This document shows, one piece after another, positions 17,104 through 25,318 of a stretch of 64,000 bases of DNA. The notes below the pieces were generated by a model, which saw only the letters and a program-made list of their open reading frames with translations, made no database searches and was not told the DNA's origin. The stretch spans positions 124,001-188,000 of the forward strand of contig NZ_JASBRG010000003.1 in the NCBI RefSeq assembly GCF_029961145.1. The letters are read 5' to 3'. Numbering within the stretch: the first letter of the stretch is position 1; every line of letters starts with the position of its first letter. The translations under genes were made by a program, and so were the position numbers. The DNA comes from Pinibacter soli. Lineage in GTDB: Bacteria; Bacteroidota; Bacteroidia; Chitinophagales; Chitinophagaceae.

Positions 17104-18619
17104 GCCCGGAGATAGTAAATATATAAGGGACTTTCAAGACCTGCTGGAAGTGGTCAAGGCAACTACGCCTATTGATCTTCACGAGAGTATTGGTGATAAA
17201 AACAAGCGCATTAAATACCTGTTAAGTAACTACGAGGCATTTTGCAATTATTATTACCATCTCTACTGCTTTGCACCCTTTGCTCATTTTCACAAAAACA
17301 TTCAACCAGATGTTTATGATTGCCCCAACAATATCTTTTTGGAGCAATGGAGTCGCGGTTTTGCAAAGTCTACACACTTTGGGTTGTTCCTTCCGTCATT
17401 CATAAAATTTAACGGTCAGTTAAACGGTATGATGGTGGGTAGCCACAATGAAGACATGGCCGCTGATAAACTTGCAGACTTACAAGCAAATTTCCAAAAC
17501 AACCAGCGCATCAAGAACGACTTTGGAGAGCAATACAGTTACGGCAATTGGGAAGATGGTGCTTTTAAAACAAAGGATGATGTAGGTTTTTATGCCTTTG
17601 GCAAAAAGCAAAACCCACGTGGAACCAAGTTCACATGGAAGCGGCCCAACTACGGCCTCGTTGATGACTTGAACGATGATGTGCAAATCAAGAACAGGGA
17701 TATTGCTTTAGCAGACAAGAAGTGGGTAATAGATTCTTTCAAACCTGCATTGTGGACAAGAAAATGGTGGCTGGTTGTGGCGCAAAATAAGTACCACGAT
17801 AACACCGTAACAGCCATTATTGAAGAGGATGAAGCTTTAAAAAAGAAAGTACACCAGGTAAATATTCTTGACGAAGATGGAAATAGTAATTGGCCGGAAA
17901 GCCCCGACTTCACAAAGGAATTAATTGCAGACCTCGAAGAGACTGAAGGTGCTGGTTTTACACGTGAACGGATGAACACACCATTTGAAGAAGGTAAAGA
18001 GTTCCTTGCTGAATGGATGAATAATTGGGTAGACTGTTCACAAATAAAATATCCCTCAGGTGTACTGGTACATTACCTCGACCCTTCCTATAAAGCAACT
18101 GATAAAAGCGATTTTAAAGCATGGGTGCTGCTGGGCAAAAGCGGCAAATACTACGACATTATTGATTGCTGGATAAGAAAAGCAACCAGCAAAAAAATGT
18201 GGGAGCATGCTTTTGAAGTAGATGAAGAATACAACTCGTACACCATCAAGCATGCAATGGAAGCAAACTTCATTCAGGATGTTGTACATGGTAAAGAACT
18301 GGAGCGTGTGGAAGAGGATAAAAACAGGTCGCTAAGATGCCTTTTTGATAAACGTAGTAAGGGCGACAAATACGAGCGCATGGTTACCATGCAGCCACTA
18401 TTTGAGCGGGGCAAAATCCGGTTTAACCTCAATAAGAAAACCAGCCCGGATATGAAGCTGCTGCGTGCGCAAACGCTTTCTATTGAAAAAGGCAGCCGCG
18501 TAAATGATGACGGCCCGGATGCATTGGAAGGTGCCATATGGATGGCAGATCAGGCAGAGAAGCCGCACCAGCCACCACGCAGTGGAAAGTATAAAAAGAA
18601 GAATCAACGAGCCATGTAA
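17096..18619 (+). CDS. Large terminase subunit (packaging ATPase/nuclease)
   Basis: 507 residues. A Walker A-like motif at 85-93 (WSRGFAKST), a Walker B region with YGLVDDLND (Asp190-Asp191) and a C-terminal RNase H-like nuclease domain starting near HYLDPSYKATDKSDF (about residue 330) define a TerL motor protein. A further acidic patch (NDDGPDALEGAIWMA) near the end gives the last nuclease carboxylates. It packages phage DNA into proheads. Confidence 0.88.
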   Translation: MIKPGDSKYIRDFQDLLEVVKATTPIDLHESIGDKNKRIKYLLSNYEAFCNYYYHLYCFAPFAHFHKNIQPDVYDCPNNIFLEQWSRGFAKSTHFGLFLPSFIKFNGQLNGMMVGSHNEDMAADKLADLQANFQNNQRIKNDFGEQYSYGNWEDGAFKTKDDVGFYAFGKKQNPRGTKFTWKRPNYGLVDDLNDDVQIKNRDIALADKKWVIDSFKPALWTRKWWLVVAQNKYHDNTVTAIIEEDEALKKKVHQVNILDEDGNSNWPESPDFTKELIADLEETEGAGFTRERMNTPFEEGKEFLAEWMNNWVDCSQIKYPSGVLVHYLDPSYKATDKSDFKAWVLLGKSGKYYDIIDCWIRKATSKKMWEHAFEVDEEYNSYTIKHAMEANFIQDVVHGKELERVEEDKNRSLRCLFDKRSKGDKYERMVTMQPLFERGKIRFNLNKKTSPDMKLLRAQTLSIEKGSRVNDDGPDALEGAIWMADQAEKPHQPPRSGKYKKKNQRAM

Positions 18620-18629
18620 ATTTTCAAAA

Positions 18630-19127
18630 ATGTATATACAAAAAAAAGATTATCGCATTAGAATTTCACTGGCCCTCTTTGATCTGCTATTGCAAAATGC
18701 GACACAGAATGACCAAACGGAAGAAGATGTTTTAACGGAAGCGAGTAAAATAGCTGAAGATACTATCGCTTCGTTCCTGGGCAACCTGTACGATATAGTG
18801 CCGGAGTTTTCTAAAGCTGGAACGCAAAGAAACTTTTACATTCTTTCCCTTGCCATCAGCATTGCCCTTTATAACATTTACCAAAATGCTGATGATAACG
18901 ACATACCGGAAAAGGTTATAAAAAACTATGATGATGCAATGGAGGAATTGCTCAATCTGAGCAAAGGAAAAACAAACCTTGATCTACCCGCTAAGAGTAC
19001 AGGTAGTACAGATGACAACGGCAACAATGGCAGCAGCAATGGCGCAAACGGCCCCGAAATCGCCGTTCAAGACGGCAGCGGGCTAAGGCGCTTTGGTAGC
19101 AACCCTAAACGCTCACACATGCCTTAA
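18630..19127 (+). CDS. DUF1320-like phage protein (Mu gp36 type)
   Basis: 165 residues from the ATG at 18630. The N-terminal 115 residues, with EEDVLTEASKIAEDTIASFLGNLYDI and a second helix pair, resemble the DUF1320/Gp36 family of Mu-like phages. The C-terminus is a disordered Asn/Gly/Ser tail. The conserved position between terminase and portal supports a head-related role. It overlaps the possible long start of the portal gene. Confidence 0.65.
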   Translation: MYIQKKDYRIRISLALFDLLLQNATQNDQTEEDVLTEASKIAEDTIASFLGNLYDIVPEFSKAGTQRNFYILSLAISIALYNIYQNADDNDIPEKVIKNYDDAMEELLNLSKGKTNLDLPAKSTGSTDDNGNNGSSNGANGPEIAVQDGSGLRRFGSNPKRSHMP

Positions 19128-19158
19128 ACACTATTTAAACGCTATTCAAACAATTATT

Positions 19159-20337
19159 ATGCGATCAGTAAAAATATTAGGCTATACAATCAATTTAAGC
19201 AAAGGCGCTGGTAAGCCTGAAGCGATTAGCAACACCGGAAGGAAGAAAGCAAGCTCGGTTATAAGAAAACAAAACAAACGTGAAGTGAGTTTTCAGATAG
19301 CTGACATTCGCACCGCCCTTGTAATGGCCGAAAACCCACAGAACCCCGACAGGTCAAAGCTTCACCAGATATACCGATACATACTCAGGGATGCAAGACT
19401 GAAAAGCCAAATACGGGATGCCATTATGAAGGTACAATGCGAACCTTTTATGTTGTATGCTCATGATTCTGACAAAGCAGACGAAACGCTTAGTACCAGG
19501 TATCGTAAGAAGTGGTTAAACGATTCTATTAAGTATGCCGTTGAATCTGAAATGCATGGGTATGGTGTAGTGGAATATGACCAGATAGATGCAAAGGCTG
19601 CTGATATTGGCGTTGTAAATCGCTTAGACCACGAATACGTGAGTATAGAAAAGCAGTGCATTTTAATTGATGCTAGTGTGAACGGCAGCTACCTTTCTTA
19701 TGCAGATATCGCAACTGATATTGATTTGGTTGAGTTCTGTGATAGCCGCAATGATTATGGCATTTTATTGGAATGCGCTTATAACGTTATCTGGAAATAT
19801 TACTCCCGCACAGACTGGAGCCGTACCAGTGAAAAATGGGGCAATCCATTGCTGAAGGTTCTTGTTGACACCAACTCCGATACAGAGCTGGATGACTACG
19901 AAGCAAGGGCGTCAAACTTTGGTAGTGATGGGTACATTATTGGGCAAAAGGGCGATGATATTGGCATGCTGGAACGAAGCGGCCAACGTATGCACGATAT
20001 TTTTTACGACAACATAAAATTGTGTAATGAAGAGTTTACACTACTCGTAAATGGCCAGGTTGCCACCAGTTCACAAAAATCTTTCGTTGGTTCTGCAGAA
20101 GTGCAGGAACGCAATTTTGAAGACCTTACGCTTAGCCGGTTACAGCGTGTAGCGGACATGGTTAACTTAAAACTGTTTCCTTATCTGCGATTGAAAGGCT
20201 TTACAGATTTGGAGAATGTTCGCTTTGACTATCCTGCATTGATACAGGAACGCAAAAAGAAACTATCCCGATCATTTGAAAACCAACCGGCGAAAGATGC
20301 AAAAGACACTGACAAGGAACCAACCGACGAACAATAG
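19159..20337 (+). CDS. Portal protein (DUF935 / Mu gp29-like)
   Basis: 392 residues, starting at the ATG at 19159; the open frame extends to 19093 but would overlap the previous gene. Matches to the DUF935 portal family include AENPQNPDRSKLHQIYRYILRDARLKSQ near the N-terminus, WSRTSEKWGNPLLKV in the middle and a long helical C-terminal half (RLQRVADMVNLKLFPYL). It forms the ring through which DNA enters the head. Its 3' end overlaps the head morphogenesis gene. Confidence 0.8.
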   Translation: MRSVKILGYTINLSKGAGKPEAISNTGRKKASSVIRKQNKREVSFQIADIRTALVMAENPQNPDRSKLHQIYRYILRDARLKSQIRDAIMKVQCEPFMLYAHDSDKADETLSTRYRKKWLNDSIKYAVESEMHGYGVVEYDQIDAKAADIGVVNRLDHEYVSIEKQCILIDASVNGSYLSYADIATDIDLVEFCDSRNDYGILLECAYNVIWKYYSRTDWSRTSEKWGNPLLKVLVDTNSDTELDDYEARASNFGSDGYIIGQKGDDIGMLERSGQRMHDIFYDNIKLCNEEFTLLVNGQVATSSQKSFVGSAEVQERNFEDLTLSRLQRVADMVNLKLFPYLRLKGFTDLENVRFDYPALIQERKKKLSRSFENQPAKDAKDTDKEPTDEQ

Positions 20338-21661
20338 ACCCATTCACGTGTGCTGCGATCACAGCGAAGCCTTTTTTTTATCTGATAAGCAAAGAGACCA
20401 GGTACTAACTGTTGATGCAAACAAAGTGGTGAATGACGTGATTGAGCAGCTTTACAAAAAAGGAACTGTTCAATCGAAAACGCAAACAGATTTATTCAAA
20501 AGCTTTTACGAGCCACTAAAGGCCGGCGTAAAGGAAGGTTACAATCTAAAAGCTGAATATGGTACACCTAATTACGAAATGCTTAAGCAGCTGCAAACAA
20601 ACACAGCAATATTTAGCATTTTTAAAAGCCATGCATGCGTAAAAGAAATTGGGGCTTTACTGAAGGACAACGATGGCAACAGGCGAAGCAAACAGGACTT
20701 TATCAACGAAGCCTTAAAGGTTGATAAAACTTATCGCAAGGACTGGCTTGGCACAGAGTATGACACAGCAGTTCGTTCCTGTCGCATGGCTACGGTGTGG
20801 CAAAAGGCACAGGAAACAAAGCGCTTGTACCCATGTGTTGAATATATACCAAGCCGGGCCGCCAACCCAAGGCAGGATCATATAAAGTATTACGGACTTG
20901 TATTTCGTTTAGACGACCCGATACTAAACACAATATGGCCGCCAAACGGCTATTTGTGCCAGTGCGGAATGAGGCCAACGGATAAGGAACCAACGGACAT
21001 TCCGCACGATCTTCCGTTACCTGATGAACACTTTCGCTTCAATCCCGGCAAAACAGGCCAGGTGTTTGATATTGAGAACAGCGGCTATATTAAATCTGTG
21101 CCGCCTGCCGATCAGCCTGCATTGATAAAGCAAGCGAAGACCATCGTCAATAATGAAATGGCTCTGGAAGCAGATTACCAATCCGTTTACAAAGCCAAAA
21201 GCGGCGGCACCGTGGAGGTGCATCCCCTGGCATTTAATAACACCGATTTTAAAGAAGTACTGGTAACAGCGAGAGAGTTGGCAAACTTTGGCGAACAGGT
21301 TAAGGTATTGCCGGATATACAAGACCCTGCATTGCGTAAAGCGTTTGTAATACCAGGAGCAAAGCCAAACAAAAGCCCCGACTATCTTATTACCGGAACT
21401 TATGCTACCGACCTTAAAACTGTATTCATTAACTCCATTGACGCGGTTAAAGAGGCTGTAGGCCGTTGTAACAAGCAATGCAACAACATTGCCTTGAAAA
21501 TAGATAGGGACAATTACATTAGTTCGCATGACCTGCAACGTGCGGTTAAAGGGAAGCTCTCACACGCCGGATATGATGACTGGCAAATGCTTTGGATATT
21601 TTTTAATGGTGACTGGAAAAGCTTTACAAGGCAGGAAATATTAGAAGGCAGCTGGTTCTAA
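20276..21661 (+). CDS. Mu F-like head morphogenesis protein with C-terminal nuclease-like domain
   Basis: 461 residues. The N-terminal two-thirds holds the Mu gpF/SPP1 gp7 minor head protein signature, including WQKAQETKRLYPCVEYIPSR, then a Cys/His-containing PPNGYLCQCGMRP segment that may bind zinc. After about residue 300 a separate domain begins (ELANFGEQVKVLPDIQDP, then SPDYLITGTYATDLK), resembling the nuclease/toxin C-termini found on such phage proteins. The gene overlaps the portal by 62 bases; a start at 20297 would reduce this. Confidence 0.75.
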   Translation: MKTNRRKMQKTLTRNQPTNNRPIHVCCDHSEAFFLSDKQRDQVLTVDANKVVNDVIEQLYKKGTVQSKTQTDLFKSFYEPLKAGVKEGYNLKAEYGTPNYEMLKQLQTNTAIFSIFKSHACVKEIGALLKDNDGNRRSKQDFINEALKVDKTYRKDWLGTEYDTAVRSCRMATVWQKAQETKRLYPCVEYIPSRAANPRQDHIKYYGLVFRLDDPILNTIWPPNGYLCQCGMRPTDKEPTDIPHDLPLPDEHFRFNPGKTGQVFDIENSGYIKSVPPADQPALIKQAKTIVNNEMALEADYQSVYKAKSGGTVEVHPLAFNNTDFKEVLVTARELANFGEQVKVLPDIQDPALRKAFVIPGAKPNKSPDYLITGTYATDLKTVFINSIDAVKEAVGRCNKQCNNIALKIDRDNYISSHDLQRAVKGKLSHAGYDDWQMLWIFFNGDWKSFTRQEILEGSWF

Positions 21662-21671
21662 AAAGCAAAAA

Positions 21672-21694
21672 CCGCAAACGAGTTTGCGGCTTTT
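21672..21694 (+). terminator. Hairpin after the head morphogenesis gene
   Basis: Arms CCGCAAAC and GTTTGCGG with a 2-nt loop, then C and four T. It follows the stop codon at 21661 by ten bases and precedes the gpG-like gene by about 60 bases. The weak T-tract suggests partial termination or 3'-end protection. Confidence 0.6.
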
Positions 21695-21752
21695 GGGAGC
21701 GGTTGGCTCTGTTTCCGATGTGGCATGCCCTCCGCACCACAAATATATAACA

Positions 21753-22298
21753 ATGAGTTTAGATAACAAAAATATACAAGGTGCGGATGCCCTGCTGGAA
21801 AAACTGGAGGAGGCAAGGCGGTATCTCGAAACAGATGCCCTCACCGTCATTGGGCAGGAAGCTGTAAACTTTTTTAAAAACAACTTCCAGGTGGAGGGCT
21901 TTGTTGATTCCGCTGTTACCAAGTGGGCAAGCCGTAAAACCAAAAGAGAAGGCGGTACCAACGGACAAAAAACTTTAACAAAAAGTGGTGATTTAGGCGA
22001 CAGCATTGATTTTCGTGTACAAGGCAATACTGTTATTATTTATACCGATCTGCCTTATGCCGAAATACATAACAACGGCGGTGAAGTACCTGTAACGCCC
22101 CAAATGAAAAAATACTTCTGGGCAAAGCATATGGAGGCAAACGAGAATGGCAGGGTCGATGTGGCAGAACAATATAAATACATGGCGCTTGCCAAAAAAC
22201 TGGTTTTCCCTAAGCGGCAATTTATTGGCCCTTCAGAAAAATTAAACGAAAACATCAACGGAAAACTAACAAGAGATCTCACCAAAATTCTATCATAA
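21753..22298 (+). CDS. Virion morphogenesis protein (Mu gpG-like)
   Basis: 181 residues from the ATG at 21753. It resembles the phage virion morphogenesis family: NFFKNNFQVEGFVD, then KSGDLGDSIDFRV and a DLPYAEIHNNGGEV motif typical of the family, ending with KRQFIGPSEKLNE. Such proteins join head and tail. It is followed two bases later by the probable tail terminator gene. Confidence 0.78.
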   Translation: MSLDNKNIQGADALLEKLEEARRYLETDALTVIGQEAVNFFKNNFQVEGFVDSAVTKWASRKTKREGGTNGQKTLTKSGDLGDSIDFRVQGNTVIIYTDLPYAEIHNNGGEVPVTPQMKKYFWAKHMEANENGRVDVAEQYKYMALAKKLVFPKRQFIGPSEKLNENINGKLTRDLTKILS

Positions 22299-22300
22299 AA

Positions 22301-22777
22301 ATGTTCACATATCCCATTTACAAAGCACTTAAAGAGCAATTGAAAAACATTGCCCCATGTTTCTTTTTTATTAACCAGTATTTGAAAAGTAAAGACAACA
22401 CGAGCTATCGTGTACCGGCTATTTACATTGAACTACCAAAAAAATGCAGAGTAGATAGTTACGCAAAAGGTGTTAAAGTATTGCGGAAAGCGCTTGTAAG
22501 GGTTCACATTATCAGCTATGCTCCTTTTAAAAACGCTGACAATAGTGTACAAGATGGTGCAATAGCTGAACACCAAAAACTGATTGCTAATGTACAGGAC
22601 TTGCTTGATGGTAAGGTTGTGCGCAACCTCAATGATGAACTGCTCACGCAGCAGTTTATTTTAAAGGAGGCAAATGAAATGAATTACCAGGAGATGTGCG
22701 TGTTTAGCGTATTTACTTATAGTACGGATATTTATTTCAGGCCGGAGCAGAAAATTAAGCAACCAGGTATTTTGTAG
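22301..22777 (+). CDS. Probable tail terminator / Mu gp37-like protein
   Basis: 158 residues, mixed alpha/beta. It carries VPAIYIELPKKCRVDSY and VRVHIISYAPFKN, then helix and strand segments consistent with tail-terminator or gp37 (DUF1834-like) proteins. The call depends on its position just after the gpG-like gene. It is the last gene of the rightward head operon and its 3' end overlaps a convergent gene by 23 bases. Confidence 0.5.
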   Translation: MFTYPIYKALKEQLKNIAPCFFFINQYLKSKDNTSYRVPAIYIELPKKCRVDSYAKGVKVLRKALVRVHIISYAPFKNADNSVQDGAIAEHQKLIANVQDLLDGKVVRNLNDELLTQQFILKEANEMNYQEMCVFSVFTYSTDIYFRPEQKIKQPGIL

Positions 22778-22985
22778 AATACTTGCAGATGGTTTTCACA
22801 TCTGGCACGTTCACATCCTGTTCTTTTAGAATTTTTCCGATTGTGGCGGGAGATAAAAAAGCTTCCTCTGAAACGGTTTTAATTACTGCGATGATCGTCC
22901 AGTTTGGATTTTTTTTGCGATGGTATCTAAACCTATTCCTGATATGCTCGTTACGCTTTTTGATATAGATAGGATTGTGTGCCAT
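22755..22985 (-). CDS. Small putative DNA-binding phage protein
   Basis: 76 residues from the ATG at 22985; the open frame extends to 23039 but the internal start MAHNPIYIKKRN is more natural. A basic N-terminal half (RNRFRYHRKKNPNW) precedes a helix-turn-helix-like region (SEEAFLSPATIGKILKEQ). It converges on the rightward head operon with a 23-base overlap and is the last gene of the leftward early operon, so a regulator of the early/late switch is possible. No family identified. Confidence 0.6.
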   Translation of the reverse strand: MAHNPIYIKKRNEHIRNRFRYHRKKNPNWTIIAVIKTVSEEAFLSPATIGKILKEQDVNVPDVKTICKYSTKYLVA

Positions 22986-23049
22986 AGTGTATGGCAAAAA
23001 TATTGAAAACAAGCACGTTTTAATACAGGAAGATTTCAACAGTTACCAT

Positions 23050-23078
23050 AAAAAAAAAGCTCCATTTTTATTGGAGCT
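23050..23078 (-). terminator. Intrinsic terminator on the minus strand
   Basis: Arms AGCTCCA and TGGAGCT (23058-23064, 23072-23078) with a 7-nt loop; on the minus strand it is followed by a run of T (A-run at 23050-23057). It terminates transcription from the small membrane-protein gene and separates it from the 22755-22985 gene. Confidence 0.75.
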
Positions 23079-23087
23079 GCTTTTATT

Positions 23088-23408
23088 TTATTCTTTTTCT
23101 TTTAACCTGGTTACAATTCTGTCATATTCAGCATTTGTTATCAGTTTCGCTTTAAATGCACTTTCAATGTTTTCAAAGTCTTTATTTGAAGGCTTATAGT
23201 TTTCAAAGTCGTGCTGCCTTTGCTTTTCAAGCAAAAGCTTTTCAGCCTTATCTGTTTGCAAATCCTTTGACAGTAGTGTTACTATGAACCCTACAATTGG
23301 TGATAATAATAATGAAATTAACAGGCTACCCAAAAAGCCAATTTTCTTGTTGCTACCGAAGAAGGCTATGATAAAAGACAAAGCGATCCATATGATTACT
23401 GTTCCCAT
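23088..23408 (-). CDS. Small membrane protein with SHOCT-like C-terminus
   Basis: 106 residues. Two predicted membrane helices (about 2-17, VIIWIALSFIIAFFG; about 25-46, LGSLLISLLLSPIVGFIVTLL) precede a charged linker and a C-terminal FENIESAFKAKLITNAEYDRI segment that resembles the SHOCT short C-terminal domain. In phages such small membrane proteins sometimes mediate superinfection exclusion; here that is only a possibility. Confidence 0.6.
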   Translation of the reverse strand: MGTVIIWIALSFIIAFFGSNKKIGFLGSLLISLLLSPIVGFIVTLLSKDLQTDKAEKLLLEKQRQHDFENYKPSNKDFENIESAFKAKLITNAEYDRIVTRLKEKE

Positions 23409-23475
23409 ATATAAGATTTTTAAAAAAGGAAGTATTTGGCAGGAAACTGACGGGCATTGGTTAATAACAAAACAC

Positions 23476-23549
23476 AGTAAGTACAGGTTATAAGTAACGA
23501 ATGGCTTTTATCACAAAAAAAGTAAGTACAGGTTGTAAGCAACGAATGG
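23476..23549. repeat. Two tandem 29-bp direct repeats
   Basis: Copies at 23476-23504 and 23521-23549 share AGTAAGTACAGGTT, then TAAG and AACGAATGG, with two transition differences, at a 45-bp period. They occupy the gene-free stretch (23409-23620) between two early-operon genes. Likely a binding site pair or a small duplication. Confidence 0.7.
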
Positions 23550-23620
23550 ACTTTTACTAAGAAAAATCAAATAAGCAAGTATTGATCCCCTGAACACAAA
23601 TATATTGGAAATAACAACAA

Positions 23621-24016
23621 CTACACCTTTTTTAAAAATTCCTCATAAACCTTTTCTTTAAAAATACTTACCAGTTTGCCCAGTTCCGTGTAGGTGTACC
23701 CGTTAAGTTCTTTTTTGCCAAACTGCTGTTTGCACCAATTGTTGATATGCTCCATATCTGCCTTGCCGTTAGGTAGCTTCCAGCCCATTTCTTTTGCCAT
23801 TGCAATGATGTGTTTACGCATTTTATCGCCCGCCATAAAGCTCTCGTTTTTGCCGCTTTTGTTGTATTCATCTTGCAGGTAGTTGCAGAGTTGCAGCAAC
23901 TCTAATCCTGTTAGTTCATCGGCATGCTCTGTGCGCTGGTTGCTAAATGCAAGAACCAGGTTCTCCTTTTGGTCTTGCAAGTTGGCAAGTTTAAGTAGGT
24001 AGTGGAAACGTTTCAT
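23621..24016 (-). CDS. Gp16/GemA-like phage protein (DUF1018-like)
   Basis: 131 residues. The C-terminal half (KMRKHIIAMAKEMGWKL, then DMEHINNWCKQQFG and YTYTELGKLVSIFKE) matches the pattern of the DUF1018/Gp16 family of Mu-like phages, related to the Mu GemA product that affects host gene expression. The N-terminal RYHLL-type region is divergent. It lies late in the early operon, as in Mu. A perfect palindrome lies just upstream of its start. Confidence 0.6.
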   Translation of the reverse strand: MKRFHYLLKLANLQDQKENLVLAFSNQRTEHADELTGLELLQLCNYLQDEYNKSGKNESFMAGDKMRKHIIAMAKEMGWKLPNGKADMEHINNWCKQQFGKKELNGYTYTELGKLVSIFKEKVYEEFLKKV

Positions 24017-24033
24017 ATTGATAGTTTTGAATG

Positions 24034-24063
24034 TATGGTACCGACATCGATGTCGGTACCATA
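24034..24063. promoter_or_regulatory. 30-bp perfect palindrome
   Basis: A perfect self-complementary sequence without a spacer, centred on ATCGAT, spanning 24034-24063. It starts 18 bases upstream of the Gp16-like gene start and 18 bases after the preceding gene stop. No T-run follows, so a dimeric-protein binding site is more likely than a terminator. Confidence 0.7.
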
Positions 24064-24081
24064 GTTTTAATTTTGCTGGTA

Positions 24082-24441
24082 CTATTTTAATGGCTCCTTA
24101 ATTGCATCGAGGTAATCTATTTTCTCGATACACTCCTTATACGAGCCCTTTAAATATCTCCCTTTTTTAACATTAAAGAAAAAGCTGCCGGTAATGTCAT
24201 TGTGAAAAACATTCACGCCTTTGTGTTTGCCAACTGGCTTTCTTAGTTTCCATTCCGTTTCAAACCAGTTTTTCATAGCGCTTGTGGGCTCTACCTCCCA
24301 ATGATCTATTAGTTTTGTTGCAAGTGCATTACCTACCGTGGTTTTGTGAAAATCGGACAGATAAAAAATATTGCCATCTGTCAATAAATTATTTTTCTTC
24401 AGCTTAAGTAAAAGTTTTTCTTTACTGGTTATCGCCCTCAT
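24082..24441 (-). CDS. Hypothetical early phage protein
   Basis: 119 residues, basic and soluble. Segments include ITSKEKLLLKLKKNNLLT, then TVGNALATKLIDHWEVEP and a beta-rich HNDITGSFFFNVKKGRYLKG. The start overlaps the stop of the preceding gene by one base. The N-terminal part could be a winged-helix, but no family is recognised. Confidence 0.55.
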   Translation of the reverse strand: MRAITSKEKLLLKLKKNNLLTDGNIFYLSDFHKTTVGNALATKLIDHWEVEPTSAMKNWFETEWKLRKPVGKHKGVNVFHNDITGSFFFNVKKGRYLKGSYKECIEKIDYLDAIKEPLK

Positions 24442-24662
24442 TAATTGCTGTTTAAATAGTTTTGAAATGCCTTTAAAAATTCCGCACGTGTTGCTGATTC
24501 AGTACCGACTACCCATACTTCGCATATCTCTTTTTCCTTGCTTGTGGCGACCTCTTTTACAGTATCAAAAAGCGTTATTTGAATAGCAAAGTAGGGAGCT
24601 GATTTGATGGCTATGTAAATTGGCAGGTTTGTTTTTTTGTAGTAGTGCATAGAATAGATCAT
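24441..24662 (-). CDS. Hypothetical early phage protein
   Basis: 73 residues when started at the ATG at 24662, chosen because the longer frame to 24737 overlaps the upstream gene by more than 60 bases. The sequence (LPIYIAIKSAPYFAIQITLFDTV, then EVWVVGTESATRAEFLKAF) looks like a small alpha/beta fold. Function unknown. Confidence 0.5.
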   Translation of the reverse strand: MIYSMHYYKKTNLPIYIAIKSAPYFAIQITLFDTVKEVATSKEKEICEVWVVGTESATRAEFLKAFQNYLNSN

Positions 24663-24672
24663 TGAAGCATTT

Positions 24673-24870
24673 CTAAATTTCAAAAAGGCACTCGTCTGAC
24701 AAAACCAAACATTCATCTTTTGCGCTATAATGTCCATCAGAAAAATTAATATTTATCTTTTCTGCAACGGCAACCAGAGAGACTGGATATTCATCATTGA
24801 CCTGCTTTATGAAAACATCCATGTGATCTGGTAATTGATGCAACTTTTGTTTTAACTCTTTTACTGTCAT
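24673..24870 (-). CDS. Hypothetical small early phage protein
   Basis: 65 residues. The opening MTVKELKQKLHQLPDHMDVF resembles many small phage proteins in which a short helix precedes an acidic beta sheet. No known activity; located in a run of small early genes. Confidence 0.5.
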   Translation of the reverse strand: MTVKELKQKLHQLPDHMDVFIKQVNDEYPVSLVAVAEKININFSDGHYSAKDECLVLSDECLFEI

Positions 24871-24883
24871 AGTTGTTTTCTTT

Positions 24884-25318
24884 TTAAAGTTTATCCCAAT
24901 TATTATCGTATTGTTTTTCCTTCAGGAAGCGATCTGCGGCCATTGGCTTATACCAATCGGCGTTGCGGACACAATATTTGCGGTAAGGAATTGCACCAAC
25001 AACTGACAAATATTGTTGTCCGCTAGTCATTTTGGGCCACTGTTCCTTTGCCCTGAAAGTATTGCGGCTGTATGGATACTCGCGGGTAAAATCTTCAAAG
25101 GTCACCTCGAATTCTTTTTCAGTAACAGTTACTTCTGTTTCTTCAAAGTATTTGTAAATGTGATCTGCCAGCACAGGAACCCTGTTTTTGTAGTTGTCTA
25201 TTTGCTTGTCATTCATTTCTACAGTGCCGAAATTTACTCTTAGCAACCTGCCGTTTCCCTGGTAAATCACCTCTACATGTCCTTTAATATTGGGAGAGGT
25301 TAAGTGATAAAGTTTCAT
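24884..25318 (-). CDS. Hypothetical early phage protein
   Basis: 144 residues. The N-terminal half is a beta-rich segment (HVEVIYQGNGRLLRVNFG) followed by an acidic part; the C-terminal third contains many Trp/Tyr/Lys (ADWYKPMAADRFLKEKQY). It overlaps the methyltransferase gene upstream by 4 bases and may be co-translated with it. No family recognised. Confidence 0.55.
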   Translation of the reverse strand: MKLYHLTSPNIKGHVEVIYQGNGRLLRVNFGTVEMNDKQIDNYKNRVPVLADHIYKYFEETEVTVTEKEFEVTFEDFTREYPYSRNTFRAKEQWPKMTSGQQYLSVVGAIPYRKYCVRNADWYKPMAADRFLKEKQYDNNWDKL

